From: Diadophis punctatus similis
Lineage: Eukaryota; Chordata; Lepidosauria; Squamata; Dipsadidae
DNA length: 64,000 nt
Assembly (NCBI GenBank): GCA_023053685.1
Contig: JALIGW010000003.1
Location: forward strand, 138,443,126 to 138,507,125
Reading direction: 5' to 3'
A model generated the notes under the pieces. That model searched no databases. It worked only from the letters and a program-made list of their open reading frames with translations, and was not told the DNA's origin. The stretch's first letter is position 1. Each line of letters starts with the position of its first letter. The position numbers and the translations under genes are program-made. Below are positions 44,276 to 54,006 of the stretch, in pieces.

Positions 44276-44925
44276 ACGCGGGACCCCCCAACTGACACTT
44301 ACTCTTTTTTAGTTTGAGGCCAGCCCCCCTGAATCTCAATAGGACATTCCTAACTCTATCGATGAGCTCCTGTTTGGATGAGGCAGAGATAAGGATGACA
44401 TCGAAGTAGGGATGACACCTGGCAACCCCTGTAACAACTTCTCCATTAGGTTTTGGAAAAGGCCAGGAGCAACACTGACGCCAAACTGGAGGCGGCGGCA
44501 CTTGAAAGCTCCCCGGTGGGTGACAATAGTCTGGGCTTCAGCAGTCACCTCATCCACCGGAAGCTGCTGATAGGCCTGTGCCAAGTCCAGTTTGGCAAAA
44601 ATGGAGCCCTGGCCCAAGGAATGGAGCAGGTGCTGGGCAACTGGGAAAGGATAGGGGTGTGCTTGTGGGGCCTTATTCAAAGAACATTTATAGTCAGCAC
44701 AGATGCAAATAGAACCATCTGGCTTTATGGGAATGACTATAGGTGTTTCCCATTTGGCATGGTCAGTGGGTTCAAGGACATCTTGGGCAATTAGTTTATC
44801 AAGCTCAGCGTCTACCCATGGGTGAAGGGTGAATGGTACATGCCTAGGCTTCAGGCGAATGGGAGCCACCTGGGGATCTAAGTTTAAGGAAATGGGGATG
44901 CCAACATATTTACCCAGTGTTTACT
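44250..44925 (-). pseudogene. Reverse transcriptase of Gypsy copy 3
   Basis: The frame 44869-44336 has VDAELDKLIAQDVLEP, ETPIVIPIKPDGSICICADYK, FAKLDLAQAYQQLPV and GAFKCRRLQFGVSVAPGLFQ, the fingers and palm motifs. A shift near 44420 moves the next motif to the frame 44501-44250: PYFDVILISASSKQEL. The catalytic Y-x-D-D box reads Y-F-D-V, so the second aspartate is lost. A second shift in a G run (about 44285) leads to the RNase H frame. Upstream an in-frame TAA near 44925 separates it from protease. Confidence 0.9.
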
Positions 44926-45290
44926 TGAACATGTCAGCAAACTCTGTAGCCAGGCTGCCGAAGTCATCCCAGACAGTAGAGTGGATGCCAGTAATGCCGA
45001 GGCTCAAAGAACCGAACCAGTCCAGCCCAAGGAGAGAAGGAAAGGAACCTGTTACAACAATCAGAGGAAGGCAGCCAGTGAAAGTAACTTTTTCAACCAA
45101 AAAATGCCCATGCCCCAGAATGGGAATATTATTCCCCTAATAATCCCTGAGCCTTACGCTACAGGGAGCTAGAGAGGCAGAGGAGAGAGTGGGCACTAGT
45201 TTTTTAAATGTGCCCCAGGAAACTATAGTCTTGGAGGAACCAGTGTCCACCTCCATTTTACAAGGGGAACCCTCTATTCAAACTGTCAGG
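44926..45290 (-). pseudogene. Protease of Gypsy copy 3
   Basis: On the minus strand a frame reads EGSPCKMEVDTGSSKTIVSW, with an intact D-T-G-S active site near 45235-45249, and LLGLDWFGSLSLGITG. A TGA precedes it (about 45286), a TAG lies near 45142 and a TAA ends it. Dead by stops though the catalytic motif is conserved. Confidence 0.85.
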
Positions 45291-46236
45291 TAGATTTTCA
45301 TTTTGCTTCCCCCGGTGGCCTGGCAGACATCCTCTTCTGTGACTTCAAAATCCCTCATTACTGCAAAACAGTCATCTCTGGGCTTAAAGGATCTGCTGGG
45401 TGGGCGCCTTGTGGTGGATTGAGGGGTTGCTGGCAGGTTGGCGTGGCATACTCTGGCCAAGTGGCCCTGCTTTCCACAGCGTCGACAGATAGCGTTTTAA
45501 AATGGCAAGAGGCTCGAGGATGCGATTCACTGCAGCCTGGACAGGGCAGCATGGCAGTTTTTCGTGCCAATGGCCATTTCTTTTGCGGCAATGTCCTGAG
45601 GTGGCTGACATCATCCACGTCATCTGTGGCCTCATCTGGAACAATGTCTTCATAGTGGACTGCCACAGGACAGCTGACAGGGGCAGTGACAGGCTGGAAT
45701 CTTTGTATTTCGGCAGTCAAGTTGTTAGACATCTCCGAAGCCCTGGCTTCATCTAGTGCTGATTTGAGGTTAAGTTCTGTGCGAGCTAACAGACGGCATT
45801 GTAAACGGATGTTCCTCACGCCGCACACTAATTGTTCAAGGAGGGAATCGTCCAAGTCACGAAACTTGCAAGCTAGGGCAGCATCTCTGAGGGAGGCCAT
45901 GTATTGATTTATGGACTCACCCGCCTTTTGAGTCCTCTGCCTGAACGCAAAATGCTGGGCTATGTGAGATGGGGTTGGAGCGTAGTGGTCCCTTAACTTC
46001 TCAAGGAGATCTTCCCATGGCACCGTGTAGACTAGTTGAGGGGCGACTAGGGCCTGCGCTGTGGAGAACATCTGGTGGCCACAAGCATTGAGGAAATAGG
46101 CTCTTTTCCATCTGCTGGATAACTCAGTGAGATAGTTAGCCTGGAGGAAACATTCAAACCTCTCCAGGTACGCATCCCACATTTCTGTGGCTGGGCTGTA
46201 TGCTTCAAAGGAGGTCAGGTTGCTGTTGCTGGCTAT
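45278..46236 (-). pseudogene. gag of Gypsy copy 3
   Basis: The expected start codon is ATA (46236-46234), followed by 17 codons leading into MWDAYLERFECFLQANYL. The core has LRDHYAPTPSHIAQHFAFRQR and GESINQYMASLRDAA, and the frame stays open to 45358. The first zinc knuckle is CPGCSESHPRASC (C-x2-C-x3-H-x4-C). A lost A in the run at about 45498-45505 shifts the frame, and the second knuckle CRRCGKQGHLARVC is found in the next frame (ending 45278). Start loss and shift make it non-functional. Confidence 0.9.
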
Positions 46237-46330
46237 CCTGAAAAGGACGGGCTGAGGCGATTGCCTTTGTGAGTGAATAGCTCGAGGTGGCTCTCAGCTC
46301 GATTTGGAGTTCCATTCATCCGCTACCTCA

Positions 46331-46350
46331 GAATCCCACCCTCGTCACCA
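46331..46350 (-). promoter_or_regulatory. Primer-binding site of Gypsy copy 3
   Basis: The minus-strand sequence from TGGTGACGAGG through GGGATTC matches 18 of 20 bases of the complement of serine tRNA(GCT) 3' end as I remember the vertebrate sequence. It lies one base from the 5' LTR. This is the longest of the three matches. Confidence 0.78.
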
Positions 46351-46351
46351 G

Positions 46352-46627
46352 TGTTCTGTCCATGAACAGAAGGGTTAATAATCTGAGGCAAGGCCGGATG
46401 AGAACAAACAAAGCCTTTATTAAGGCTCAATAGCATAACAGCACCAACAGTGAACTAACAGCTCCGTAGCAGCCAGCCTGGCTTCTTCGCGTCTGACAGC
46501 TCTTTTATAGCCGGCTGTCAGATGCGTCAGCCAATAGCGTGGCTCCAATTTTCCCGCTCAGTGCAGCTTTGGTTTCGGCCAATCAGGAAGGTCCCTGTGA
46601 GCAGCGTGTGCCTGAGGGGACGTAGCA
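46352..46627 (-). repeat. 5' LTR of Gypsy copy 3
   Basis: 276 bp, same length as the 3' LTR without indels. TATA box in a hairpin loop between GTCTGACAGC (46491-46500) and GCTGTCAGAT. An AATAAAGG-like signal lies in the R region. TSD GTCTA follows. Confidence 0.95.
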
Positions 46628-46632
46628 GTCTA

Positions 46633-47388
46633 CATCCATCAGAGCCTTTCCGTACTTCAATAACTTCGTCAACTCTGTTGAGTTGGCAATTCCTCATATT
46701 TGGTTTTGTTTATATTGTACAGCATCCTGGCGTTTGCTTTGTCTTCTATCACCTTCAGCAAGAGATTCTGTAAATCTTCCTTGCTTCCAGTCATTAAAAT
46801 AATATATCAGAGTTTGTTGACATTTCTCCTAATAATTTTAATTCCAATTTGGGAAAAGTAAAAAGGACAACCATCAGCAAGAGGGATTGACTCAGTTACT
46901 GCAATGATAAGTGCACTGTTGAAACAAAAACAGGTCCATCATGAAGAAAAATCTATCTGTGTGGTTGCTAGGAATCACAAACGGCATGACATATTCAATC
47001 AGTACAAAATGGGCACCTTTCCCAATGTTGAACCCTTAAGTTGCTTCCCATTCTATTCTAACTACTGCTTTCTGGTAAACAAATAACAATTTACTTTACA
47101 GTTATAACTAGAGTGAAATCAAGTAATCTTGTGTGGCATGAACGAAAGGAGCTTCGATAGAAATGTAAGGTTTTATTGTCATGTAGTTCTTAGGTGTCAG
47201 CATAGCAGTTTCAAATGTCTACCTTAATTGGGACATTTTAAAATCCTTATACCTGAGGTTCAATTGTTCCTCTTGAGCTGCTGAAAAGTTTTGTGTCATT
47301 CACTAGGGACAAACTTTTCCAATCCTTTTTCAAAAATTATTCAATTTATAAGCTGCCTCATTTCTTACAGCAAACATAACATACAATA
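46633..47388. other. Unique intergenic stretch
   Basis: No recognisable gene or repeat. Confidence 0.4.
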
Positions 47389-47390
47389 TA

Positions 47391-47917
47391 CAAGGTTATT
47401 CAAAAAGAATGAACTAATTTCATGACACATTGCTTCAGTTCTCAAGCATCGTCATGTAATGAGTCAGTGACCAGTTGAAAGAGGAGTTATCTAAGTTTTG
47501 AATGGCTGCCACAGGGGTGATGTAGTCGCGTCTCAAGTTTGCGAAAACAAATTCGGTTGTCAAGGTGCAGCGTGCTTTTCGAAGGCACCTAACCATGTGT
47601 GGTTTTTTTCTTGTGGGGATATGTAAAAGATCGCGTTTATATTCCACCGCTATCCACTAACCTCGATGACCTTAAACATCGAATAACAACAGCGACCAAC
47701 TCTGTGGATTGTGATATGCTGATACGCGCCTGGGAGGAATTATCTTATCGCATTGATGTTGCCCGTGCTGCAGGTGCTGGCCACATTAACACTTGTAAGA
47801 CAGGAAATAAAAGTTCATTGTGAGTAGAATACTTGTGACTTGGCTGGAGTTTTGTATTACTTTTCCTTAATAAAATATTGCGTCATGAAATCGGTTCATT
47901 CTTTTTGAATAACCCTG
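47391..47917 (+). mobile_element. Mariner-like transposon with internally deleted transposase
   Basis: Ends CAAGGTTATTCAAAAAGAATG and CATTCTTTTTGAATAACCCTG form inverted repeats of about 40 bp with few mismatches, bordered by TA (47389-47390, 47918-47919). The interior has many CpGs compared with its neighbourhood. Both ends of a transposase gene are recognisable (see next feature). The lost middle holds the catalytic DDE/D domain, so this is a deletion derivative. Confidence 0.85.
47502..47823 (+). pseudogene. Tc1/mariner-type transposase, N- and C-terminal ends only
   Basis: From ATG at 47502 the frame reads MAATGVM, a TAG at codon 8, then KFAKTNSVVKVQRAFRRHL, resembling the N-terminal helix-turn-helix segment of mariner-like transposases. 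It is followed, one frame over, by FFLWGYVKDRVYIPPL, NLDDLKHRITTATNSVD and AWEELSYRIDVARAAGAGHI, the typical C-terminus (the W-G-Y/L-K segment after the last catalytic residue, then the R-x-W-x-E-x-x-Y-R-I-D helix). I recall the closest proteins from arthropod genomes; this needs a search. The deletion and the TAG abolish function. Confidence 0.78.
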
Positions 47918-47926
47918 TATAATAAC

Positions 47927-48073
47927 AGCAACAGCAACAGCAACAGCAACAACAACAACAACAACAATAATAATAATAATAGAAGAAGAAGAAGATGAAG
48001 AAGAAGAGGAGGAGGAGGAGGAGGAGGAGGAGGAGGAGGAGGAGGAGGAGGAAGAGGAGGAAGAAGAAGAATT
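47927..48073. repeat. Compound trinucleotide microsatellite
   Basis: In order: CAG/CAA units, AAT units, GAA/GAT units, GAG units, GAA units. The period of three is kept through all unit changes. The poly-proline and poly-leucine frame on the minus strand is a translation of it. Confidence 0.95.
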
Positions 48074-48116
48074 AATAATAGCAATATCATCATAATAGTC
48101 CTTGTCAGGGAAATAA

Positions 48117-48861
48117 GAGCCGAGGTGGCGCAGCGGTTAGAGGCAGTACTGCAGGCCACTTTAGCTGACTGTGATCCGCAGGTCAGTGGTTCAAATCTCA
48201 CCAGCTCAAGGTTGACTCAGCCTTCCATCCTTCCGAGGTAGGTAAAATGAGGACCCAGATTGTTGGGGGCAATATACCGTATTTTTTGGAGTATAAGAGG
48301 CACCTTTTTCCTCCCTAAAAGTGGCTGAAAATTTGGGTGCGTCTTATACTCTGAATGTAGCTTTTTCGGAGCTTTTTTCCCAGCCCTAACTAGGTGCTAA
48401 CGATCTTCCCAGCTCTTACCTTGCAGGCTTTTTCATCGTTACTTTCTCCGAAGAATGTTTTTCCAGCCCTAAGTCTTTGCAGGTTTTTTTTCATTGCTCT
48501 ACTTGCTCCGAATAAGTTTTTTTCTAGCCATAACCAGGTGCTAACGATCTTCCCAGCTCTTACTGGCTTGCAGGCTCTTTCATTGTTACTCTCTCCAAAG
48601 AAGGTTTTTTTAAGTCCTAACCAGGGGATAAAATAATGTGCTGAAGCTGACCAGACTAAGGACGTTAGCCAGATGAATACCTGGTAGGCAGATTTTCCAC
48701 CCTATTTTCCTCCCCAAAAACTAAGGTGCGTCTTATATTCCGGTGCGTCTTATACTCTGAAAAATACGGTAAATATATATTGCTTACTGGTGTAAACCGC
48801 TTAGAGAGTGCTTGCACTGTGAGGCGGTATATAAATCTCACAAATAAATCTCACAAATAAA
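48117..48861 (+). repeat. tRNA-derived squamate SINE split by a mariner-like MITE
   Basis: Head GAGCCGAGGTGGCGCAGCGG at 48117, body to GGGGGCAATA at 48276, then from 48770 AATATATATTGCTTACTGG to the AAATAAAT tail. The MITE at 48277-48769 entered at TA. Confidence 0.93.
48277..48769 (+). mobile_element. Mariner-like MITE (CCGTATTTTTTGGAGTATAAG family), nested
   Basis: CCGTATTTTTTGGAGTATAAG and CTTATACTCTGAAAAATACGG ends, TA at 48275-48276 and 48770-48771, 493 bp. Internal copies of CTAACGATCTTCCCAGCTCT (48396, 48541) show internal tandem duplication. No coding region. Confidence 0.9.
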
Positions 48862-51277
48862 ACATCAATCAGTCTTAAAAACTGAGTCACAAATCACCCT
48901 GTCCCTGCTGAAAGAGCTTTCTTGGGTCATTGGTATCAAAGTTGTGAAGACATCAGAGGAAATGCCACTACAGAGGCCAGGGCCAGCCACAGCCTAACTA
49001 TAAGATAGCCTTACTCTGATGATGGAACTCCAAGTATGCCAAGCCTACCAGAACAGGCTGAGACAATGAGGGAAAAGCAGTCCTGTAAATATCCAGGTTG
49101 TAAAGGGATTTATAGATGACAACAAGCATTTTAAATTGTACCCAGAAACTAAATGTTTTTTTTCCTCTCTCTTATTCCATTTCCCCACCCCACCCCTGTT
49201 GTAATCCACAATTAGGGCCACAATCCAACCTAAATTGCAATGCACTTAAAGTTATTAAAATAAATGGGCTTAAACACTCTTAATTCAATACTGGATTCTC
49301 TCTTTAGTATGCAAGCTGGCAATGTATCCATCACATATATTTGCAGTCAGCACATAACTTAAGGCTGGTTTTTATGTGAGTCGTGGTGACATCTGTGATG
49401 TGCCTCAGCCATCATGCAAACTGTCTAGTGACTTTCCTTGAATTGTGGGGTGTGTTTTTTTCCAGGGAGGGTGTTTTAGCATGCATATTTTTTTCATTAA
49501 TTATAGAATGTCTAACACCATCCAGTGGCATTTCACACATTCAGCTGGTTTAATAGGAAAATGATCAACAAGAAACACCAGATGGTTTCACCAATAGGAA
49601 ATGGATTATAGCATTCAATGATACAATATTCAGTTTTTTCTTCATTCTTAGAATGTTTAACCTGGGGTTTTTTTGGGGGGGGGATCCTTGTTAAAACAGC
49701 TTGAAGTACACAGTAAGTAGATGTTACTGAGAGCTGACCAGTATCAGCACCTACTAGAGGAAAATTTAACCTAATAGTTTGATCATATAAGGAATGATTT
49801 GCAAATTTTTATTTTGCTTTTGTTTAATAATAGGGTATTTTTAAGGTGAATGTGTAAATGAAGCATTTATTGGCGTGTTGGTTGAAGAATTAAAAATCTC
49901 TTGGACAGCTTTTGTGAATCTTGGCATGATGCTCACAGTGCTAGCTGAGAAATGTTTAAATTTTGAGGCCCCAAACCCTGAATTAACCAAAAACAACAAG
50001 CAAAAATCTTAAGGGGTAGATTTCATTGCAGAGACGCATCCTGGTTGTTATAAACAAAATTCAGTGGGACATTGTTTGCTTGCTTGCTTGAATGATAACC
50101 TTTAAGCAGTTCATTAAATGGGACAGGTGGAAACATGCAACCCAATGACCTTTCCCCAAAATAAATTGTCTGCCACTCCTACGCCTTCCTACGCCACTTG
50201 CTATCTCTTGCAGTGAAGTGTCCTGTGTAATATAAATTGTAAATGCTTAATGGACCAGGACTGGGAACCTGTTTTACCACTAGGTGAAAGCCATTATATT
50301 GCTTCTGTTCTATGGAATTATACCAGCTGTGAAAACACAGGAGTGGCATTACATGTCACGGACAAAAGATCTATGGAAATTAACACTTGAGTTATTATGT
50401 TCTTCTCTCACCCTTCAGTTGAATTTGTTATGCTGCTATTACTCTTTGGTGCAACATAGTAGTAGTGTAGGGCCATTTCCCTTCGGACACTTGACTACAA
50501 CAATACCAACATCACCTTTTGACAGCATTTTTTCTTCAGGTGTGCCCAGAGCTGTCTGAAGTAGAGGTCAAAATGGAAGATGTCATTTTGTCCCCTCTCT
50601 TTGTAAGTTAACATTGTATACATGTACAAAAACGCGAGACTTCATTCTGTGGTTACATCTGTGATTTTGACCTTTCTGGCTCCTCATTGCAAATGACTCC
50701 AGTTGTGACCCTCAAGCTGTTGTCTTTATCCCATCCTCACCCAAGAAGGGAAACTGCCTTATGTCTTTGCTGTATCATTGTTAATGAAATATTTTCCCCT
50801 TAAATCCAATAACAGCCACACGGTGTATAAAACCTGTTACATTTTATCACCTGTTATGGCCCAGGAAGACCAGGTCAGGTGACCAGGAGTGGGTAAAACC
50901 CAAGAAGTCATGTCAGAGTAATGGGAGCATCACTCTTCCCCTCCCATCTCTCACCAGTCATCTTTGTTGCCTTTGTCTACCTAAAGAGCTGGACAGGTTA
51001 CCGCGGTCTATCAAAATTGCCCCAAAGTACCACATTCTTCAGCTGTGTTCTCCAGAACACTGCTTCAATTCTATGACCCATAGAATTTTTTATTGCAAAG
51101 TTTAAATCTTTGACGGAGGTGCGTGTTCTAGAAACATGAAATATAAATAAACAAACAAGCAAGTAAGCAGCTAGTGTAATTGTAGAATGATATAAGCCGC
51201 ATGCCTTATTTGTTACCTCCCAAATTCACCAGGTAGGAATCTTGACATCACATTTGTTAGGGAATGGACAAAGGAAA
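48862..51277. other. Mostly unique intergenic stretch
   Basis: At 49075-49155 the minus strand has TTTAAAGG..-like and TTTTAAATTGTACCCAGAAAC text resembling the LINE C-terminal coding region at 42600, a decayed scrap. The remainder has no recognisable gene or repeat. The frame at 50284 starts at GTG and shows a hydrophobic N-terminus but no other support. Confidence 0.4.
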
Positions 51278-51483
51278 GGGGAAAGGGGAAAGGGGAAAGG
51301 AGGGGAGGGGAAGGGAAGGGGAGGGGAGGGAAGGGAAGGGAAGGGAAGGGAAAGAAAGGAAAGGAAAGGAAAGGAAAGGAAAGGAAAGGAAAGGAAAGGA
51401 AAGGAAAGGAAAGGAAAGGAAAGGAAAGGAAAGGAAAGGAAAGGAAAGGAAAGGAAAGGAAAGGAAAGGAAAGGAAAGGAAGA
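51278..51483. repeat. (AAAGG)n microsatellite
   Basis: About 200 bp of GGGGAAA, GGGAA and then strict GGAAA units. Frames reading KERKG or LSFPF repeats are translations of it. Strictly purine on one strand. Confidence 0.96.
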
Positions 51484-52666
51484 AAGGCTTTCTTGATGAC
51501 TCCAGTTTTATTTAACTCAGATTTAGGAACATAGCCAGAATCCTGCCACCAGGTCCACCCTATTGCTGCAGAGGTTTTCGGGTTTGGTAGATGTTGGGTT
51601 TTTTTTTTGTAATGACTGGAGATGTGCGGAAATGAGAGGACTAGAAACCTAATCATGATACTTATCAAGTGCTGCATACATAAAATCAGGGAGCACCTAT
51701 AAAGAGTGAGTCAGAAAAGATTCAACAGAGGCCGGGTAGAAATAGGTGGAGATCCACCAATGAGGCATTTCAAAGCCATGAACTGAGCAGACAGTCTTAA
51801 GCAAGCTATTCATACTCAGCCTTGGTTCCTGTCTATAATATGAGAGCAACATAAATCAATGCCTTGCCTCCTGTTTATTCAGTAACTACTCAGGAGAAAA
51901 AAAATCATTTGTCAGGTCTAATTGAGATGATGCTCCAAGCTGGAGACTTCAGGTTGCCTCAATGTAGTCTAGTATCGAATTCCTACAGCTTATTTCTTAC
52001 AGTACTTCATTTGCTTCCTGTACTATCTTCCCATTATTTAAAAAAAACAGAATTATACAGGAGGTGCGTTCATTCTTAAGCTCTGCTGTATAGAAAGGAT
52101 GGGCAGCCATTTGCCAGCTAAGGCTAAACTTAACAGATTAGGGTTTGTTTTGTTTTTAACATCTTAAGGCCAACTAGGCCATCTTTGGGTGAGCTGAAGA
52201 CGCACCATGGATAGGACCATACTGAAAAGGTAGCTAAGATCAGAATTTATTTTTCCTTAAGAAAAGTTTCCTTTGGAATTTTTTTTAAGCTACGGTATGT
52301 TAGGTCTAAGCATCCACCTGAAAATGGTAGGAAATAGTGTGTTTTAGAAGTTGGAGCCCTTTTTCAGCTTTACTCAATCATGATTAACCTGTCTTGGAAG
52401 AGTGCCTAAGAGACATGTAATTTTATATTAGTATAGTCTCTGGCATATAAATAGGTCTATTCCTGTTTCAACTGCATGTTTTAAATAAGCATCTGGGTAG
52501 CCGTTCATGGAGTCATAATAAAACGAGTACAAATAATTAATTATATGTTAGCATGCCCTGCATTGTTTACTTCTTGTTTGACAACCTTTATGTTGCTACC
52601 CTTGGGCTGGTAAATTATCCTTGTACCTAAATGTGTAAAACAAATACACAGAGAGAAGGGGCATTG
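51484..52666. other. Unique intergenic stretch
   Basis: No recognisable gene or repeat. Confidence 0.4.
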
Positions 52667-52744
52667 CATTAAGCCAGTGTTTCTCAACCTTAGCAACATT
52701 AAGATGTTGGTTGTACAATTCTAGCAGTTAACTTATGATTTAAC

Positions 52745-53034
52745 CGGGGTGGCGCAGTGGCGCAGTTACACAGTGGCGCAGTGGCACGGTGGCATGGTGG
52801 CGCAGTGGTTAGAGTGCAGTACTGCAGGCTACTTCTGCTGATTACCGACTGCCAGCAGTTTGGCAGATCGAATCTCACCAGGCTGAAGGTTGACTCAGCC
52901 TTCCATCCTTCCGAGGTGGGTAAAATGAGGACCCAGATTGTTGGGGGCAATATGCTGACTCTGTAAACCGCTTAGAGAGGGCTGTAAAGCACTGTGAAGT
53001 GGTATATAAGTCTAAGTGCTAGTGCTATTTATTT
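52745..53034 (+). repeat. tRNA-derived SINE with expanded A-box region
   Basis: Body and end match the main SINE (GACTCAGCCTTCCATCCTTCC, GGTATATAAGTCTAAGTGCTA). At the head the A-box segment GTGGCGCAGTGG is repeated with changes about six times (52749-52808) before the normal GTTAGAGTGCAGTACTGCAGG. Confidence 0.9.
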
Positions 53035-53404
53035 ATTAAACGTACATACTTGCCCATCCCATCTGGATGGCGCACGATAATAGATAACAAAGATATAAAA
53101 ACAGCAAATACAAATATATTTTTTAAAAAACCCACTGTAATAAATATCCAAAAATACAAACCACAGCTGAATGGAGAATAAAAAATGGTCCCTTCCACAA
53201 TGGAGCCATCCAGACAAGTCTTTAGTTCTGTGAGGTCTTGAGGGCTTTTTCTGATATTAAAAGGGTGGAGCCATCTAATTTCAGAGGGAAGGATGTTCCA
53301 TAAAAGCAGGTACCGTGACCCAGAAAGCATGCCTTCTGGGACTCATGAGATGTAGATCCTTAGCCAATGGTACCCACGACTTGTCTTTTCTGGGAGATCT
53401 AATG

Positions 53405-53861
53405 CAGAGGTGGGTTGCTCCTGGTTCGGACTGGTTCTATAGAACCAGTAGCGGGAATTTCCCCCCGCTCGCTGAACCAGGAGTGATCGCTGGTTGGCCA
53501 CACCCCCGAACCGGCTCTAATAATAAGCGCACAATCGTACCTACCGTTCCTGTCCTAATGTATCCATATATTCATACTTCTTGTACTCATAATCATGCTT
53601 ATACTATTATATATATATACAATCATGTTTATACTTTGTTTATACTTTGCTTGTAATCATATATGCTTGACAAATAAAAATAAAAAATAAAATAAATAAT
53701 GGGGGCTGCCATCTTGTTTTTGGCCACAAAGCGCATGCAAGCTTTTTTTTTTGCTTCTGCGCATGTGCAGAAGCTTGGTTTTTGGCACTGCGCATGCACA
53801 CGCGCCCACGCGGCATGAGAGGAAGCAAACCGCCGGCGAGATAAGTTAGAACCCATCCCTT
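53405..53861 (+). mobile_element. hAT-B element with a LINE tail inside
   Basis: Starts CAGAGGTGGGTTGCTCC, ends AAGTTAGAACCCATCCCTT, TSD ATCTAATG (53397-53404, 53862-53869). A CR1-type 3' end occupies about 53519-53697. Confidence 0.82.
53519..53697 (+). mobile_element. CR1-type LINE 3' end
   Basis: AATAAGCGCACAATCGTACC, CCTGTCCTAATG and GCTTGACAAATAAAAATAAA match the LINE ends at 3684 (reverse) and 61845. Inserted within the hAT-B element. Confidence 0.75.
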
Positions 53862-53909
53862 ATCTAATGGGTGTGGGCTGATGTAAATGGGGAAAATGGT
53901 CCTTTAGAT

Positions 53910-54006
53910 CAGGGGTCTCCAACCTTGGCAACTTTAAGACTTGTGGACTCCAACTCTGGGAGTTGAAGTCCACAAGTCTTAAAGTTGCCAAGGTTGGAGA
54001 CCCCTG
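53910..54006. mobile_element. Palindromic hAT-like MITE (97 bp)
   Basis: Starts CAGGGGTCTCCAACCTTGG and ends with its complement, TSD CTTTAGAT (53902-53909, 54007-54014). The two arms meet almost without a loop. Confidence 0.95.

Larger units (their letters stand above)
41812..46627 (-). mobile_element. Gypsy copy 3: most complete Mag-type LTR retrotransposon
   Basis: LTR-to-LTR element on the minus strand with TSD GTCTA (41807-41811, 46628-46632). Order: 5' LTR, primer-binding site, gag with two zinc knuckles, protease, RT, RNase H, integrase tail, polypurine tract, 3' LTR. A LINE is inserted at 42145-43012. The LTRs are both 276 bp and differ at about 18 positions by eye (6-7%), so it is old. 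Integrase core is deleted and several frames are broken. Confidence 0.95.

Noticed and set aside
45490..45510. Programmed -1 frameshift in gag of Gypsy copy 3
   Set aside because: The run CATTTTAAAACG is not a canonical slippery heptamer in the zero frame, and copy 2 has the two zinc knuckles in one frame, so a single-base loss explains it better.
47896..48201. Poly-proline/poly-leucine protein on the minus strand
   Set aside because: Translation of the compound trinucleotide repeat.
50284..50559. Open frame with a hydrophobic, signal-peptide-like N-terminus
   Set aside because: It begins at GTG, not ATG, has no domain, no RNA or conservation support and sits in AT-rich intergenic DNA.
51213..51677. 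154-residue frame of repeated LSFPF
   Set aside because: It is the translation of the AAAGG microsatellite.
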